Below, piece after piece: positions 27,066 to 36,110 of a DNA stretch of 53,726 nt. Under the pieces are notes generated by a model, which worked only from the letters and a program-made list of their open reading frames with translations, did no database searches and was not told the DNA's origin. Positions within the stretch are counted from its first letter, which is position 1. Every line of letters begins with the position of its first letter. Both the position numbers and the translations under genes were made by a program. The stretch comes from Prolixibacteraceae bacterium (GTDB taxonomy: Bacteria > Bacteroidota > Bacteroidia > Bacteroidales > Prolixibacteraceae), in NCBI GenBank assembly GCA_027858715.1, contig JAQICD010000274.1, positions 1-53,726 on the forward strand, in the 5' to 3' direction.

Positions 27066-27368
27066 TTATTTCTCTTTACGCTTTTCTTTGAATTTGGTCA
27101 ACTGCTTTTTCATAGCGTCAACTGCCAGTGTTGTTGCCTCTTCAAAAGTATCTGCATGTTTCTTTGTGAAAAGGTAATCCTTGGCCGGAATTGATAATTT
27201 TATTTCAACTTCTTTGTTGTTTGATGTTTCAGGCTTAACTACTTTTAGTATAACTTCAGCACTGATAATACCATCAAAGAAAGTATCAAGCTTATTTACT
27301 TTTTTATTCAAGAATTCAACCAGCTTTTGATCAGCTGTAAAATGCACATCATTGATTTTAAGGTTCAT
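27066..27368 (-). CDS. hpf: Ribosome hibernation-promoting factor (HPF/RaiA family)
   Basis: The protein is about 100 residues with the single-domain beta-alpha-beta-beta-beta-alpha pattern of short HPF/YfiA proteins (VHFTADQKLVEFLNKKVNKL ... EEATTLAVDAMKKQLTK). It binds the decoding site of idle ribosomes and stops translation in starvation. I choose the second ATG (MNLKIN): a GGAGG lies 7 nt before it but only 1 nt before the first ATG of the track ORF. The long-form C-terminal dimerisation domain is absent. It follows xerC with a gap of about 15 bp. Confidence 0.9.
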   Translation of the reverse strand: MNLKINDVHFTADQKLVEFLNKKVNKLDTFFDGIISAEVILKVVKPETSNNKEVEIKLSIPAKDYLFTKKHADTFEEATTLAVDAMKKQLTKFKEKRKEK

Positions 27369-27383
27369 GTTCATTCCTCCTTT

Positions 27384-28265
27384 TTAGCTCCTTGGATGAG
27401 CCTGATTATAAACTTTTTTCAATTGTTCGAATGTTGTATGTGTATAAATCTGAGTAGCGGACAAATTAGCATGTCCCAGAAGTTCTTTCACTGCATTTAA
27501 ATCGGCACCATTGTTCAACAAATGCGTTGCAAAACTGTGACGCAATACGTGTGGACTTTTTTTCCTAACAGTAGTTACCATAGATAAATGCATTTTAACG
27601 ACCCGATAGATTAGCTTATCGTAAACTTGTTCTCCCTTGGAAGTTAAGAAAAGATAATTACTATTTCCATCAATCTCTACCCTCTTTTCCAAATAATCGT
27701 TAAAAAAAACTTTTACTTCTTTAGGAAACGGTACTATCCGCTCTTTCTGACGCTTCCCCATCACCCTTACTGTAAAATTATTGATGTCAACACTTAACAT
27801 TGTTAAATTTTTCAATTCGGCCAACCTGACTCCTGCACCATAAAGTAGCGAAATCATAAGTTTATCACGACTCCCGGTAAAATCAGAAGGGAACAAACCT
27901 AAATCGAGCAATTGATTCAGATTTTCTTCACGAACGTAAGTAGGAAGCTTCTTTGCTACTTTCGGTGAATTTACGAGCTGAGCAGGGTTATGATCAATTA
28001 CATCTTCACGCATCAGATATTTGTAGAACGACTTGAGTGTTGAAATTTTACGTCCAACTGATCTGGCACTAATACCGTGATCCATCATCGACATAACCCA
28101 ACGCCTGATATCCTTTGACGATACATTTTTAATATCAAAATCCCCGACCGAATCATTCATAAACTGAACAAATTGATCGAGGTCATTTCTATATGCTACA
28201 TACGTATGCTTTGAACAGCGTTTTTCGTATTGCAGATATTTAATATAATCGTCAAGCAGAAGCAT
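27384..28265 (-). CDS. xerC: Tyrosine recombinase XerC-like
   Basis: The 293-residue protein has the N-terminal SAM-like core-binding domain (about 1-90) and the C-terminal catalytic domain with the full set of residues: Arg in GAGVRLAEL, Lys in GKRQKERIVPF, HVLRHSFATH, GHANLSATQIYTH, and the Tyr nucleophile in QIYTH. It is of housekeeping length and lies in the rpsU-xerC-hpf arrangement, which I recall as common in Bacteroidota. It is therefore more likely the chromosome-dimer resolvase than a mobile-element integrase. No attachment site was seen nearby. Confidence 0.9.
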   Translation of the reverse strand: MLLLDDYIKYLQYEKRCSKHTYVAYRNDLDQFVQFMNDSVGDFDIKNVSSKDIRRWVMSMMDHGISARSVGRKISTLKSFYKYLMREDVIDHNPAQLVNSPKVAKKLPTYVREENLNQLLDLGLFPSDFTGSRDKLMISLLYGAGVRLAELKNLTMLSVDINNFTVRVMGKRQKERIVPFPKEVKVFFNDYLEKRVEIDGNSNYLFLTSKGEQVYDKLIYRVVKMHLSMVTTVRKKSPHVLRHSFATHLLNNGADLNAVKELLGHANLSATQIYTHTTFEQLKKVYNQAHPRS

Positions 28266-28330
28266 TTCTAAAATTGGGTTTATTCTTAAACAGAACTATC
28301 TGGAATTATGTTCTGCCTAAACCCAAATTT

Positions 28331-28522
28331 CTACTCTTCTTTGTTTTGTAATTGCTCAATATATATGGCCTTCATAATTTCGGCACGGCGAGAAACAGAT
28401 GGTTTGATGAAAGCCTGACGGCTACGTAATTCTTTGATTACACCAGTTTTTTCAAATTTACGCTTAAATCTTTTGAGCGCTCTTTCAATGTTTTCGCCTT
28501 CTTTTACAGGTACTACAATCAT
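28331..28522 (-). CDS. rpsU: 30S ribosomal protein S21
   Basis: The 63-residue basic protein has the S21 core MIVVPVKEGENIERALKRFKRKFEKTG and a basic tail. It is first of an rpsU-xerC-hpf unit, 65 bp before xerC. S21 helps the 30S subunit engage mRNA; in Bacteroidota it is reported to take part in hiding the anti-Shine-Dalgarno sequence, which fits the weak Shine-Dalgarno sites seen in this window. Confidence 0.97.
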   Translation of the reverse strand: MIVVPVKEGENIERALKRFKRKFEKTGVIKELRSRQAFIKPSVSRRAEIMKAIYIEQLQNKEE

Positions 28523-28567
28523 ATTGAATATTGTTAATTTGTTATTTTAAATTCTTAAAACGGAGCG

Positions 28568-28598
28568 CAAATTTAGTAATGATTTGAATATTTTCAAA
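28568..28598 (-). promoter_or_regulatory. Promoter of rpsU-xerC-hpf
   Basis: On the minus strand TTTG (28598-28595), a 19-bp spacer and TAAATTTG (28575-28568) fit the Bacteroidota consensus. The start site would be near 28562, giving a leader of about 40 nt before the rpsU ATG. Confidence 0.65.
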
Positions 28599-28630
28599 TT
28601 TATTTCTTCTTTTTTGATCTTCTCTTTATT

Positions 28631-29623
28631 TCAATGTGCCAACAATTCAACATCTGTAGTTAAATAAGGCGATATTTTTTTATAACTGACACTGTCAATC
28701 ACCATATCTTGTAACAGTTGTTCCAACGCTTTCAGACTTCCGTTTTTGGCACGATAATCGATAATCGCTCTTGCCTGTTTGTATTTGCAATAAGGATGTT
28801 TTTTCAACTCATCGACGGTACAAAAATTTATGTTGATGGCTTGTATCTGCAATATATCAACTGTCAACAAGGGTTTTACTGCCTGAAATGTTTCTTCAGG
28901 AAGGTTATATACCTGAAGTAATTGGTCAACAGAATAAAATCCACCCAAATATTCACGAAATTTACATATGCGCGAAGCAAAAACGGGACCTATACCGGGT
29001 AAGGTCGTTAAAAGAGCTGAATCAGCATAGTTTAATTCAATAGGCGACACTCTCTTTTCTCTGCCAATTGTTGTCTTTTTCTCTACTGAAACAGATTCAT
29101 TATTTTCTTTCAGATGGTCGTATTTAGCAACTTTTTGTAGATTCCTATTTCTGTCTTTTAATTTAACATTATTTTCTACCTTAATTTGAATATATGGTTT
29201 CAGCTGCCGATAAATGGTAGTGTCAATTCCATAGACCTTCAGCATGTCTTCAGGTTTATAAAAAAAAGCTCCACTATTACGGTAATTCATAAATATCTCA
29301 GTCGTTTTTTTGCTTAAGCCAAGCTTTATAAGATCCGTATTGGAAACGGTGTTAGGATCAAATGCAAATAATTCTTTTTCAGCTAAATAGGGATCTGTGA
29401 GATTTTGTTTGTCGGCATTACTGAAATTATTCCCATAAATACTATCGATTTCCCGCATATTCCGGGCAATTATCTCTGAATAGTCAGTTCTGTCCTGAAA
29501 CAGAACAGGAACCAGGATGCGAAAGATTAGCGCCAGAAACAAAATAATAATAAGCACGACAGAACCATTACGTTGTGCCTTAGTCATGTACAGAATCTCA
29601 TCAAGGTATTGCTTCATCTTCAT
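28631..29623 (-). CDS. Helix-hairpin-helix (ComEA-like) membrane-anchored protein
   Basis: The 330-residue protein has one N-terminal membrane helix (about 20-40). The outer part contains three helix-hairpin-helix modules: NTVSNTDLIKLGLSKKTT (about 95-150), LNYADSALLTTLPGIGPVFASRI (about 198-250) and INFCTVDELKKHPYCKYKQA (about 265-320). The middle one carries the classic LPGIGPVFA hairpin. Such proteins bind double-stranded DNA without sequence preference; in competent bacteria ComEA receives incoming DNA. No other competence genes are in the window, so uptake is only a possibility. It stands alone between rpsU and the transporter gene. Confidence 0.85.
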   Translation of the reverse strand: MKMKQYLDEILYMTKAQRNGSVVLIIILFLALIFRILVPVLFQDRTDYSEIIARNMREIDSIYGNNFSNADKQNLTDPYLAEKELFAFDPNTVSNTDLIKLGLSKKTTEIFMNYRNSGAFFYKPEDMLKVYGIDTTIYRQLKPYIQIKVENNVKLKDRNRNLQKVAKYDHLKENNESVSVEKKTTIGREKRVSPIELNYADSALLTTLPGIGPVFASRICKFREYLGGFYSVDQLLQVYNLPEETFQAVKPLLTVDILQIQAININFCTVDELKKHPYCKYKQARAIIDYRAKNGSLKALEQLLQDMVIDSVSYKKISPYLTTDVELLAH

Positions 29624-29735
29624 CTGAGCAGCTTTTTACCACTAATTTCAGATTATATTGTATTGCATACGTTGATATTACCAAAAAAATGAAAAGTTCT
29701 TAACAAACAATACATTTCGGGAGATAAACCGAATT

Positions 29736-31094
29736 TTAGAATTTTATAAGTCCAACACTATTCATCAGAACCAAAGCAATAGCCAATGGAGCAACATACC
29801 TGACAATAAATAAAAATATGGGGAAATAAGATGCCTTAAACAAACCATTGGAAGACAGTTCGCCTTTTAGTTTTGTTTTGCCGAATAGCCAAGCAACAAA
29901 AATTACAATTAGCAATCCACCAAGCGGTAAAAGCACATTGGAAGAGATAAATTCAAGTATCCCGAATAAATTTCGGCCAACAATAGAAAGTTCAGGTATA
30001 TGGTATAAAGACAAACTAGACAATATTCCAAGAAAACCAATTCCCAATGAAGCGAGCAGGGTGGCTCTTCCGCGAGTTATATGAAGCTCTTCGGTAAAGT
30101 ATGCTACCACTACTTCGAGTATCGAAATGGTTGATGTAAGTGCTGCAACAGTAAGCAAAGTGAAGAAAAATAATGCAAAAATATATCCGCCTTTCATCTG
30201 CGCAAAAATATTTGGCAAGGTAAGAAACACGAGATCCGGGCCTGAAGCCGGGCTGATACCAAATGCGAATACTGCCGGAAATATGGCGACTCCAGCCATA
30301 ATTGCAATTAACGTATCGATGATAGCAACTGCTGCAGTTGACATTCCTAGGTTCTCATTCTTTTTAATATATGACCCATAGGTAATGAGCGTACCCATTC
30401 CTATGCTTAACGAGAAAAAGGCCTGTCCCAATGCCTCAAGAACGGTTGATGCTTTTATCTTCGAGAAATCCGGTTCAAATAAAAACCGCAATCCCTCGGC
30501 AGCACCTGGTAAAGTTATGGCCCTGATATCTAATATTACAATTAACACAATCAATACTGGCATGAGTATTTTGGTGTATTTCTCAATTCCCTTTTCAATA
30601 CCAGCCCATACAACACTGCCCGAAATACATAAAAACAAAACGGTCCAGAACAAAGGTCGCCAGTTGCTGTTTTGAAAATCGTTAAACTGTGATATGATGC
30701 TTTCCGGCGATTCGCCTGTAAACTGATTTGTTATAGCTTTAAAAAGATATTCGAGAGTCCAGCCGGCAACAACACTATAAAATGCATTAATCATGAAGGC
30801 TGCAGCAATACCCATAACACCAATCCAAAACCATTTTTGCCCTGGCCGAAGTAACCTGAAAGCACCAAAAGGGTTTCGCTGCGTACTTCGTCCAATTGTC
30901 AGCTCTGAGAGCATAACCGGCAACCCTATGAGAATAATAAAGCCAAGATACAAAAGCAAGAAAGCTCCTCCACCATTTTCGCCGGCGATGTAAGGAAAAC
31001 GCCATATATTACCCAGTCCCACAGCAGAACCTGCGGTAGCTGCAATTACACCAAACTTACTTCCAAAAGAACCACGCTTCACGTTTTCAGGCAT
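29736..31094 (-). CDS. Sodium-dependent transporter (NSS family)
   Basis: I start at the ATG giving MPENVKRGSFGSK; the track ORF begins ten codons earlier at a TTG that overlaps a TATTTTTG promoter-like box (31129-31122). The 452-residue protein has about eleven to twelve membrane helices and the family opening GVIAATAGSAVGLGNIWRFPY, which forms the substrate and Na+ sites of LeuT-type carriers. GSYIKKNENL is the usual loop, and the SLSIGMGTLITYGSY region corresponds to helix 6. Members import amino acids or related amines with Na+. The substrate is not predictable here. It would use a sodium gradient, which the OadGAB pump in this window could help maintain. Confidence 0.93.
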   Translation of the reverse strand: MPENVKRGSFGSKFGVIAATAGSAVGLGNIWRFPYIAGENGGGAFLLLYLGFIILIGLPVMLSELTIGRSTQRNPFGAFRLLRPGQKWFWIGVMGIAAAFMINAFYSVVAGWTLEYLFKAITNQFTGESPESIISQFNDFQNSNWRPLFWTVLFLCISGSVVWAGIEKGIEKYTKILMPVLIVLIVILDIRAITLPGAAEGLRFLFEPDFSKIKASTVLEALGQAFFSLSIGMGTLITYGSYIKKNENLGMSTAAVAIIDTLIAIMAGVAIFPAVFAFGISPASGPDLVFLTLPNIFAQMKGGYIFALFFFTLLTVAALTSTISILEVVVAYFTEELHITRGRATLLASLGIGFLGILSSLSLYHIPELSIVGRNLFGILEFISSNVLLPLGGLLIVIFVAWLFGKTKLKGELSSNGLFKASYFPIFLFIVRYVAPLAIALVLMNSVGLIKF

Positions 31095-31205
31095 ATACAA
31101 CAGTGTTAGATTTTTTTCAGCCAAAAATAATAATCATTCGTGTTGTGCATGTCATTTTTACAAAAAAAATTGCAAGTTTTATTAAACGTTAAATCGGGAT
31201 GAAAA

Positions 31206-31230
31206 AAAGCCGGGAAGAGAACCCGGCTTT
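31206..31230 (-). terminator. Strong intrinsic terminator of the class IIA aldolase gene
   Basis: AAAGCCGGG and CCCGGCTTT form a perfect 9-bp stem with a 7-nt loop, followed on the minus strand by a run of seven T counted through the end of the stem (GGCTTTTTTTC). It lies 25 bp after the stop codon. Confidence 0.9.
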
Positions 31231-31254
31231 AAAAATATTTGTTTGCTTCAATGA

Positions 31255-32334
31255 TTAAATACTATCAATGCTGTTCAAATCATTAAAAGCTAATTTTAAT
31301 CTTTCAATCATCGATTCTTGTCCCTTACGCAACCAAACCCTGGGGTCGTAATATTTCTTATTTGGCTTATCATCACCTTCAGGGTTTCCAATTTGAGACT
31401 GGAGGTAAGCCCGGTTTTCTAATTCGAATGCGCGAATACCATCCCATGTAGACCACTGAGTATCGGTGTCGATATTCATTTTTACAACTCCATAACCAAT
31501 TGCTTCACGTATTTCTTCGGTAGAAGAACCACTACCGCCATGAAATACAAACGAAACCGATTTTGCATCTTTTAGCCCGTGCTTTTCTTGTATGAATTCC
31601 TGCGAGTTTTTCAAAATTTTTGGTTCCAATTTTACATTTCCGGGTTTATATACACCATGTACGTTACCGAATGCAGCTGCAATAGTGAAATTTGGCGAAA
31701 CCTCTTTTAAAGCTTCGTAGAAACGGTTAACCTCTTCAGGTTGTGTATAAAGCAATGCATTATCAACCCCTGCATTATCTACTCCGTCTTCCTCTCCACC
31801 GGTTATCCCCAGTTCAATTTCAAGAAACTGATCAATTTTGTTCATCCGCTTAAAATATTTCACCGAAATTTCGATATTTTCATCAAGCGATTCTTCCGAC
31901 AAATCGAGCATATGTGAACTAAACAAGGGCTTACCTGTTTCTTTGTAATATGCTTCACTGGCTTCAATTAATCCGTCAATCCATGGTAATAATTTTTTTG
32001 CAGCATGGTCGGTATGCAAAACAACCCTAACTCCATAAGCTTCGGCTAACTGATGTACATGTTTTGCGGCTGACACTGCACCTAGCACCTGTGCCTTTTG
32101 TCCTTCTAGCTTAAGTCCTTTACCTGCCATAAATGCAGCTCCGCCGTTCGACAACTGGATAATTACGGGAGCATTGGAAATTTTGGCTGCTTCCATTACA
32201 GCATTAATCGAGTCGCTGCCCACTACATTTACTGCCGGCAATGCAAATTCATTAGCCTTTGCATACTCATAAAGATATTTTAAATCGCTACCAGTTACAA
32301 CTCCGGGCTTTACTACTTCTGAAACGGGTTTCAT
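31255..32334 (-). CDS. fbaA: Fructose-bisphosphate aldolase, class IIA
   Basis: The 359-residue protein is of the E. coli FbaA type (class IIA), recognised by its length and the segments FALPAVNVVGSDSINAVMEAA, VVLHTDHAAKKLLPW, HMLDLSEE, ELGITGGEEDGVDN and VFHGGSGSS. The His and Glu ligands of the catalytic Zn2+ sit in these motifs. It cleaves fructose-1,6-bisphosphate to glyceraldehyde-3-phosphate and dihydroxyacetone phosphate. It is divergent from a class IIB aldolase gene 280 bp away. Confidence 0.95.
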   Translation of the reverse strand: MKPVSEVVKPGVVTGSDLKYLYEYAKANEFALPAVNVVGSDSINAVMEAAKISNAPVIIQLSNGGAAFMAGKGLKLEGQKAQVLGAVSAAKHVHQLAEAYGVRVVLHTDHAAKKLLPWIDGLIEASEAYYKETGKPLFSSHMLDLSEESLDENIEISVKYFKRMNKIDQFLEIELGITGGEEDGVDNAGVDNALLYTQPEEVNRFYEALKEVSPNFTIAAAFGNVHGVYKPGNVKLEPKILKNSQEFIQEKHGLKDAKSVSFVFHGGSGSSTEEIREAIGYGVVKMNIDTDTQWSTWDGIRAFELENRAYLQSQIGNPEGDDKPNKKYYDPRVWLRKGQESMIERLKLAFNDLNSIDSI

Positions 32335-32549
32335 AATTTTTAATTTAACATTTAGACTCCTATAAACAACTCATAAATGGGATTGTTTACTGGAATAGAG
32401 TTTTTTGTCATCTATCTGCTTTTTGTTAAGGTTACTTTAACAGATGCATAACCAATAATCATTGTGCTGCATTAGAAGGAATTATATTTAAATTGCAGCT
32501 GCAAAAGACCAATGCAAAAAAAAACATTGTATTAAAACCTCCAATTTTA

Positions 32550-32557
32550 TACTTTTG
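32550..32557 (+). promoter_or_regulatory. Candidate -7 element for the class IIB aldolase gene
   Basis: TACTTTTG fits TAnnTTTG and lies 57 bp before the ATG at 32615. ATTG about 20 bp upstream may be the -33 element. Confidence 0.4.
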
Positions 32558-32614
32558 TACATCTTGCAAATCAGAAATACAAGAATATTTATTAACACAT
32601 AAAACCAAAATCAA

Positions 32615-33610
32615 ATGACTGTTAGTTATAAAGACCTCGGTTTGGTTAACTCCAAAGAGTTGTTCAAAAAAGCGGTTGACGGTGGATACGCTATACCTGC
32701 GTACAACTTCAATAACCTCGAACAAATTCAAGCAATTTTACAAGCCTGTGTTGAAACAAAATCACCAGTAATTCTTCAAGTTTCATCAGGTGCACGTAAA
32801 TACGCCAACGCTACTTTATTACGCAACATGGCCAAGGGTGCTGTTGAGTATGTAAAAGAACTGGGATACGAAATTCCAATTGTATTACATCTCGACCACG
32901 GCGATACTTTCGAATTATGCAAAGATTGTATCGACAACGGCTTCTCATCGGTAATGATTGACGGCTCACACCACTCGTACGAAGAAAATGTTGCATTAAC
33001 AAAAAAAGTAGTTGAATACGCACACAAATTCGACGTAACCGTTGAAGGCGAACTTGGTGTTTTGGCTGGTGTTGAAGACGACGTAGTAGCAGAAGAATCG
33101 AGCTATACCAAACCTGAAGAGGTTGAGGATTTTGTTAAGCGTACCGGCGTTGACTCACTGGCTATCTCTATTGGAACATCGCATGGAGCACACAAGTTCA
33201 CTCCTGAGCAGTGTACCAAAAATGAAGATGGCGTATTGGTTCCACCACCATTGAAGTTCGAAATTCTCGAAGAAATCGAAAATCGTATTCCAGGCTTCCC
33301 AATTGTACTTCACGGTTCATCTTCAGTACCAGTTGAGTACATTCAAATGATTAACGAAAATGGCGGTGACCTTGCTGCTGCTGTTGGTATTCCTGAAGAT
33401 CAACTTCGTAAAGCAGCCAAATCAGCAGTTTGTAAGATCAACATCGACTCTGACGGACGTTTGGCAATGACCGCTGCTGTTCGTAAGGTGATGAAAGAAA
33501 ATCCTTCTGAATTTGACCCTCGCAAATACCTCGGCCCTGCCCGCGATGAACTCAAAAAATTGTACATGCACAAAAATATCAAGGTATTGGGATCGGCTGA
33601 GAAAGCCTAA
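32615..33610 (+). CDS. Fructose-bisphosphate aldolase, class IIB
   Basis: The 331-residue protein belongs to the other class II subgroup (Bacillus/Aquifex type). Motifs are YAIPAYNFNNLEQIQAI near the start, PIVLHLDHGDTFE (Zn ligand His), MIDGSHHSYEENV, VEGELGVLAG, IGTSHGAHKF and FPIVLHGSSSVP. It catalyses the same reaction as the neighbouring class IIA enzyme, or could act on a related substrate such as tagatose- or sedoheptulose-bisphosphate. It is transcribed away from fbaA and ends at a shared bidirectional terminator. Confidence 0.93.
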   Translation: MTVSYKDLGLVNSKELFKKAVDGGYAIPAYNFNNLEQIQAILQACVETKSPVILQVSSGARKYANATLLRNMAKGAVEYVKELGYEIPIVLHLDHGDTFELCKDCIDNGFSSVMIDGSHHSYEENVALTKKVVEYAHKFDVTVEGELGVLAGVEDDVVAEESSYTKPEEVEDFVKRTGVDSLAISIGTSHGAHKFTPEQCTKNEDGVLVPPPLKFEILEEIENRIPGFPIVLHGSSSVPVEYIQMINENGGDLAAAVGIPEDQLRKAAKSAVCKINIDSDGRLAMTAAVRKVMKENPSEFDPRKYLGPARDELKKLYMHKNIKVLGSAEKA

Positions 33611-33638
33611 GCATACAAGATGTTTTATATCGATTATA

Positions 33639-33671
33639 AAAAGCTGTTGTTTGTTTCAAGCTACAGCTTTT
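33639..33671. terminator. Terminator between the class IIB aldolase and tamL
   Basis: AAAAGCTGT and ACAGCTTTT form a perfect 9-bp stem. On the plus strand TCTTTTTTT follows; on the minus strand CTTTTTAT follows, so it serves both convergent genes. Confidence 0.75.
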
Positions 33672-33677
33672 CTTTTT

Positions 33678-35984
33678 TTAAAAAGGATATCCAATGGCAA
33701 TGTTAAAATTCAGATCATCGGAACTAAATGCTTTTGAAGTATGAATCCAACGCTGCCCCAGAGGCAACGAAGGTGACCGCAGCTTAACTCCAACGTCGGC
33801 GCGAAGAACAAAATACGGCAATACCAATCGCAAGCCTGCCCCCGACCCCACTGCGATCTCATTATAGAAATCATAGAATTCAAAAACAGCACCTTCGCGG
33901 TTATCAAAACGGTTTATTGCCCAAATATTTCCTGCATCAACAAACAACGCACCTTCAAGCATCCAGAATAACTGAAAACGGTATTCTATATTGGCTTCAA
34001 GCTTGATGTCAGATGTCTGATTTGGATAAGCATTCCCTGTTGGCGAATAAGTACCTGGCCCTATCGACCTTACATGCCAGGCTCGTATGCCATTAGCCCC
34101 GCCTGTAAAATATTGTCGCTCAAAAGGCATCAGGTTAGAGTTTCCGTATGGATATGCTACTCCAACGAATGCACGTGCTGCAAATTTATTATACTTGTCG
34201 AATCGATATCCGTATCGCCATTCAAAATCGCCTCTCAAATATTGGGAAAAACGAGTCCCGAAATATTCGTAATACATCAACGGCTCACCATTTTCTCCAA
34301 TAGACGACGATGCAACCAACGAACGGTTTAATACATTACTCAAGCCAAACAAAAAATTACCTGCGGCTTCAATATCAACTTTAAAATACTTATAATTTGC
34401 ACTTCCACCCCTGCTTTGTGTGTTATATACAAAACTATAATTACTGGCATAAATTATATGATCGGTATAGCTACTCTTAATATATAAATCTTCAATAGAA
34501 TTAATGAAGCTCTCATTCAGACTAAAAATACGTACAGCATTCAAATCAAGAAGATTAAAACTATGACTTTTCTGAATTGATGAACGCCATTGGTATCCCA
34601 ACCGGGCATTAACAACCGTACGTGTATAATCAGGTCGTCTTTGGTAATTGTACGCCAACGAAATAGACGTAAAAGGAATGGAGTGTAATTTTAATTTTTG
34701 TTCATTAATTGGAAAAAGAAAACCAGGAAGCCGCAACCGCATACTCCCGCCATATTCAATAGTGTTAAATTTTTGATCATCTATCCCGGTAACCTGACGC
34801 TCAGTTGCTCCTCTTAATGTAATATCGAAAATTTCGGCACCTCGAAATAAGTTGCGATGCTGATAATTTAGGTTGCCCGCTACCCCCAAATCACCCGATG
34901 CATTTGTACCCTCAATGTCGAATGAATAGTTTTGACGGGTTTGTAAAGGCAAATATACACGCGCATTAAGTCTTCCATGCAAACTGTCGTTTGCTAAATG
35001 CTCCTCATCAAACTGTATATTCACATACTTGAATTGCCGAAGTGCATATAAATTATTATACATTTTATCTTCAAGCCTTTTCTGGTAAATATCACCCGGA
35101 AACATTTCTATAGTTTTCAGAAGAACTTTTTCTTTAATCGGAACAGTTTTGTTATAGTGAAACAAAAAATCACCTACTTGTATCGTATCCTTATAACCTA
35201 CATTGTTTATTTCGTCGATGTTTGTGCTTATTCCACCCATATAAAACGAATAGCTATCGACTGTGAACTTTTTATGCTGGCTATAATTGCTATTCACCAA
35301 TATCGAACGGTCTTCAATTATTAAATCTATATCGGCCTGATATTCGTAATTGGTTGTATCAATCTGAAAATGAATAAAATCCTCTGAAAACTTAAAGTAA
35401 CCCCTATTTCGAAATTCATCTGATATTCGTTTTCGCTCATTCTCAAGCAATCCTACATCTAAAATATCATCATTAGAAATTATTGCTTCTCGGCGGATCT
35501 CATTAATTTCTTGTAACAAATTTCTATCATTTACTATATAATCAATAGTGCGTACACGATAGGACTGGCCTGTTTTTATAGCGTAATTCACCGTAGCAGT
35601 CTTATTGCTAAATGAAACAGAGTCGTTTATCGATGCCCTATAATAGCCTTTATTATGTAAATGCATTAACAGTTGCTGCGATGACTTGTTTTTAAGTCCA
35701 ATATCGTAAATCACCGGGGGCTCTCCAATATTTTTAAGTATCCCTTTTTCACGTTTCTTGGATGACATGTTATATAGCCACAAATGAAAACGAATAAAAC
35801 CAAGTATCTTCAGATTTTCTCTCTGTCGTAAATGCTTTTCCAGTTCTTTCTCCTCTATATCATCATTATCAACTTTTACTGTTACATCTTTCAATAAATA
35901 TTCATCATCTGGAACGTAACGGGTCATTCGACACCCGGAAAACAATACCATTAATACCAGCATTACAGTTAAAGATATCCTCAT
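33678..35984 (-). CDS. tamL: TamL-type outer membrane lipoprotein (BamA/TamA family)
   Basis: The 768-residue protein has a lipoprotein signal (lipobox LFSGC, Cys about 18) followed by RYVPDDEYLLKDVTVKVD, the start of POTRA-like domains (about 25-370). The C-terminal half is a BamA/TamA-type beta-barrel with FERQYFTGGANGIRAW (VRGF-like motif region) and an aromatic C-terminal end (NIAIGYPF). A lipidated BamA homologue is the Bacteroidota TamL. It should sit in the outer membrane and work with a TamB-like partner, which is not encoded adjacent to it here. Its terminator is shared with the aldolase gene. Confidence 0.88.
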   Translation of the reverse strand: MRISLTVMLVLMVLFSGCRMTRYVPDDEYLLKDVTVKVDNDDIEEKELEKHLRQRENLKILGFIRFHLWLYNMSSKKREKGILKNIGEPPVIYDIGLKNKSSQQLLMHLHNKGYYRASINDSVSFSNKTATVNYAIKTGQSYRVRTIDYIVNDRNLLQEINEIRREAIISNDDILDVGLLENERKRISDEFRNRGYFKFSEDFIHFQIDTTNYEYQADIDLIIEDRSILVNSNYSQHKKFTVDSYSFYMGGISTNIDEINNVGYKDTIQVGDFLFHYNKTVPIKEKVLLKTIEMFPGDIYQKRLEDKMYNNLYALRQFKYVNIQFDEEHLANDSLHGRLNARVYLPLQTRQNYSFDIEGTNASGDLGVAGNLNYQHRNLFRGAEIFDITLRGATERQVTGIDDQKFNTIEYGGSMRLRLPGFLFPINEQKLKLHSIPFTSISLAYNYQRRPDYTRTVVNARLGYQWRSSIQKSHSFNLLDLNAVRIFSLNESFINSIEDLYIKSSYTDHIIYASNYSFVYNTQSRGGSANYKYFKVDIEAAGNFLFGLSNVLNRSLVASSSIGENGEPLMYYEYFGTRFSQYLRGDFEWRYGYRFDKYNKFAARAFVGVAYPYGNSNLMPFERQYFTGGANGIRAWHVRSIGPGTYSPTGNAYPNQTSDIKLEANIEYRFQLFWMLEGALFVDAGNIWAINRFDNREGAVFEFYDFYNEIAVGSGAGLRLVLPYFVLRADVGVKLRSPSLPLGQRWIHTSKAFSSDDLNFNIAIGYPF

Positions 35985-36019
35985 TCCTGATTATTTTTAT
36001 CTGCTTAAAAATATAAAAA

Positions 36020-36027
36020 CAAAATTA
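36020..36027 (-). promoter_or_regulatory. Candidate -7 element for tamL
   Basis: TAATTTTG on the minus strand lies 36 bp before the tamL ATG. No -33 element was found, so support is limited. Confidence 0.3.
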
Positions 36028-36076
36028 AAAAACAATTCCTTTCAAGTGCCGACCACCTATTCTTATTTAAATTCAT

Positions 36077-36084
36077 TAATTTTG
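36077..36084 (+). promoter_or_regulatory. Candidate -7 element for the RNA methyltransferase gene
   Basis: TAATTTTG on the plus strand lies 26 bp before the ATG at 36111, in the divergent spacer with tamL. No -33 box is evident. Confidence 0.35.
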
Positions 36085-36110
36085 AAAATAAATTATTCAT
36101 CTATCGATCT

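Noticed and set aside
27384-28265. Mobile-element integrase interpretation of the tyrosine recombinase
   Set aside because: It has XerC length and sits between rpsU and hpf in what looks like a housekeeping unit, with no attachment-site repeats or cargo genes around it.
32459-32731. 90-aa minus-strand ORF at the start of the class IIB aldolase gene
   Set aside because: It overlaps the promoter and first codons of a confirmed gene on the other strand, is rich in Cys/Asn/Phe and has no motif.
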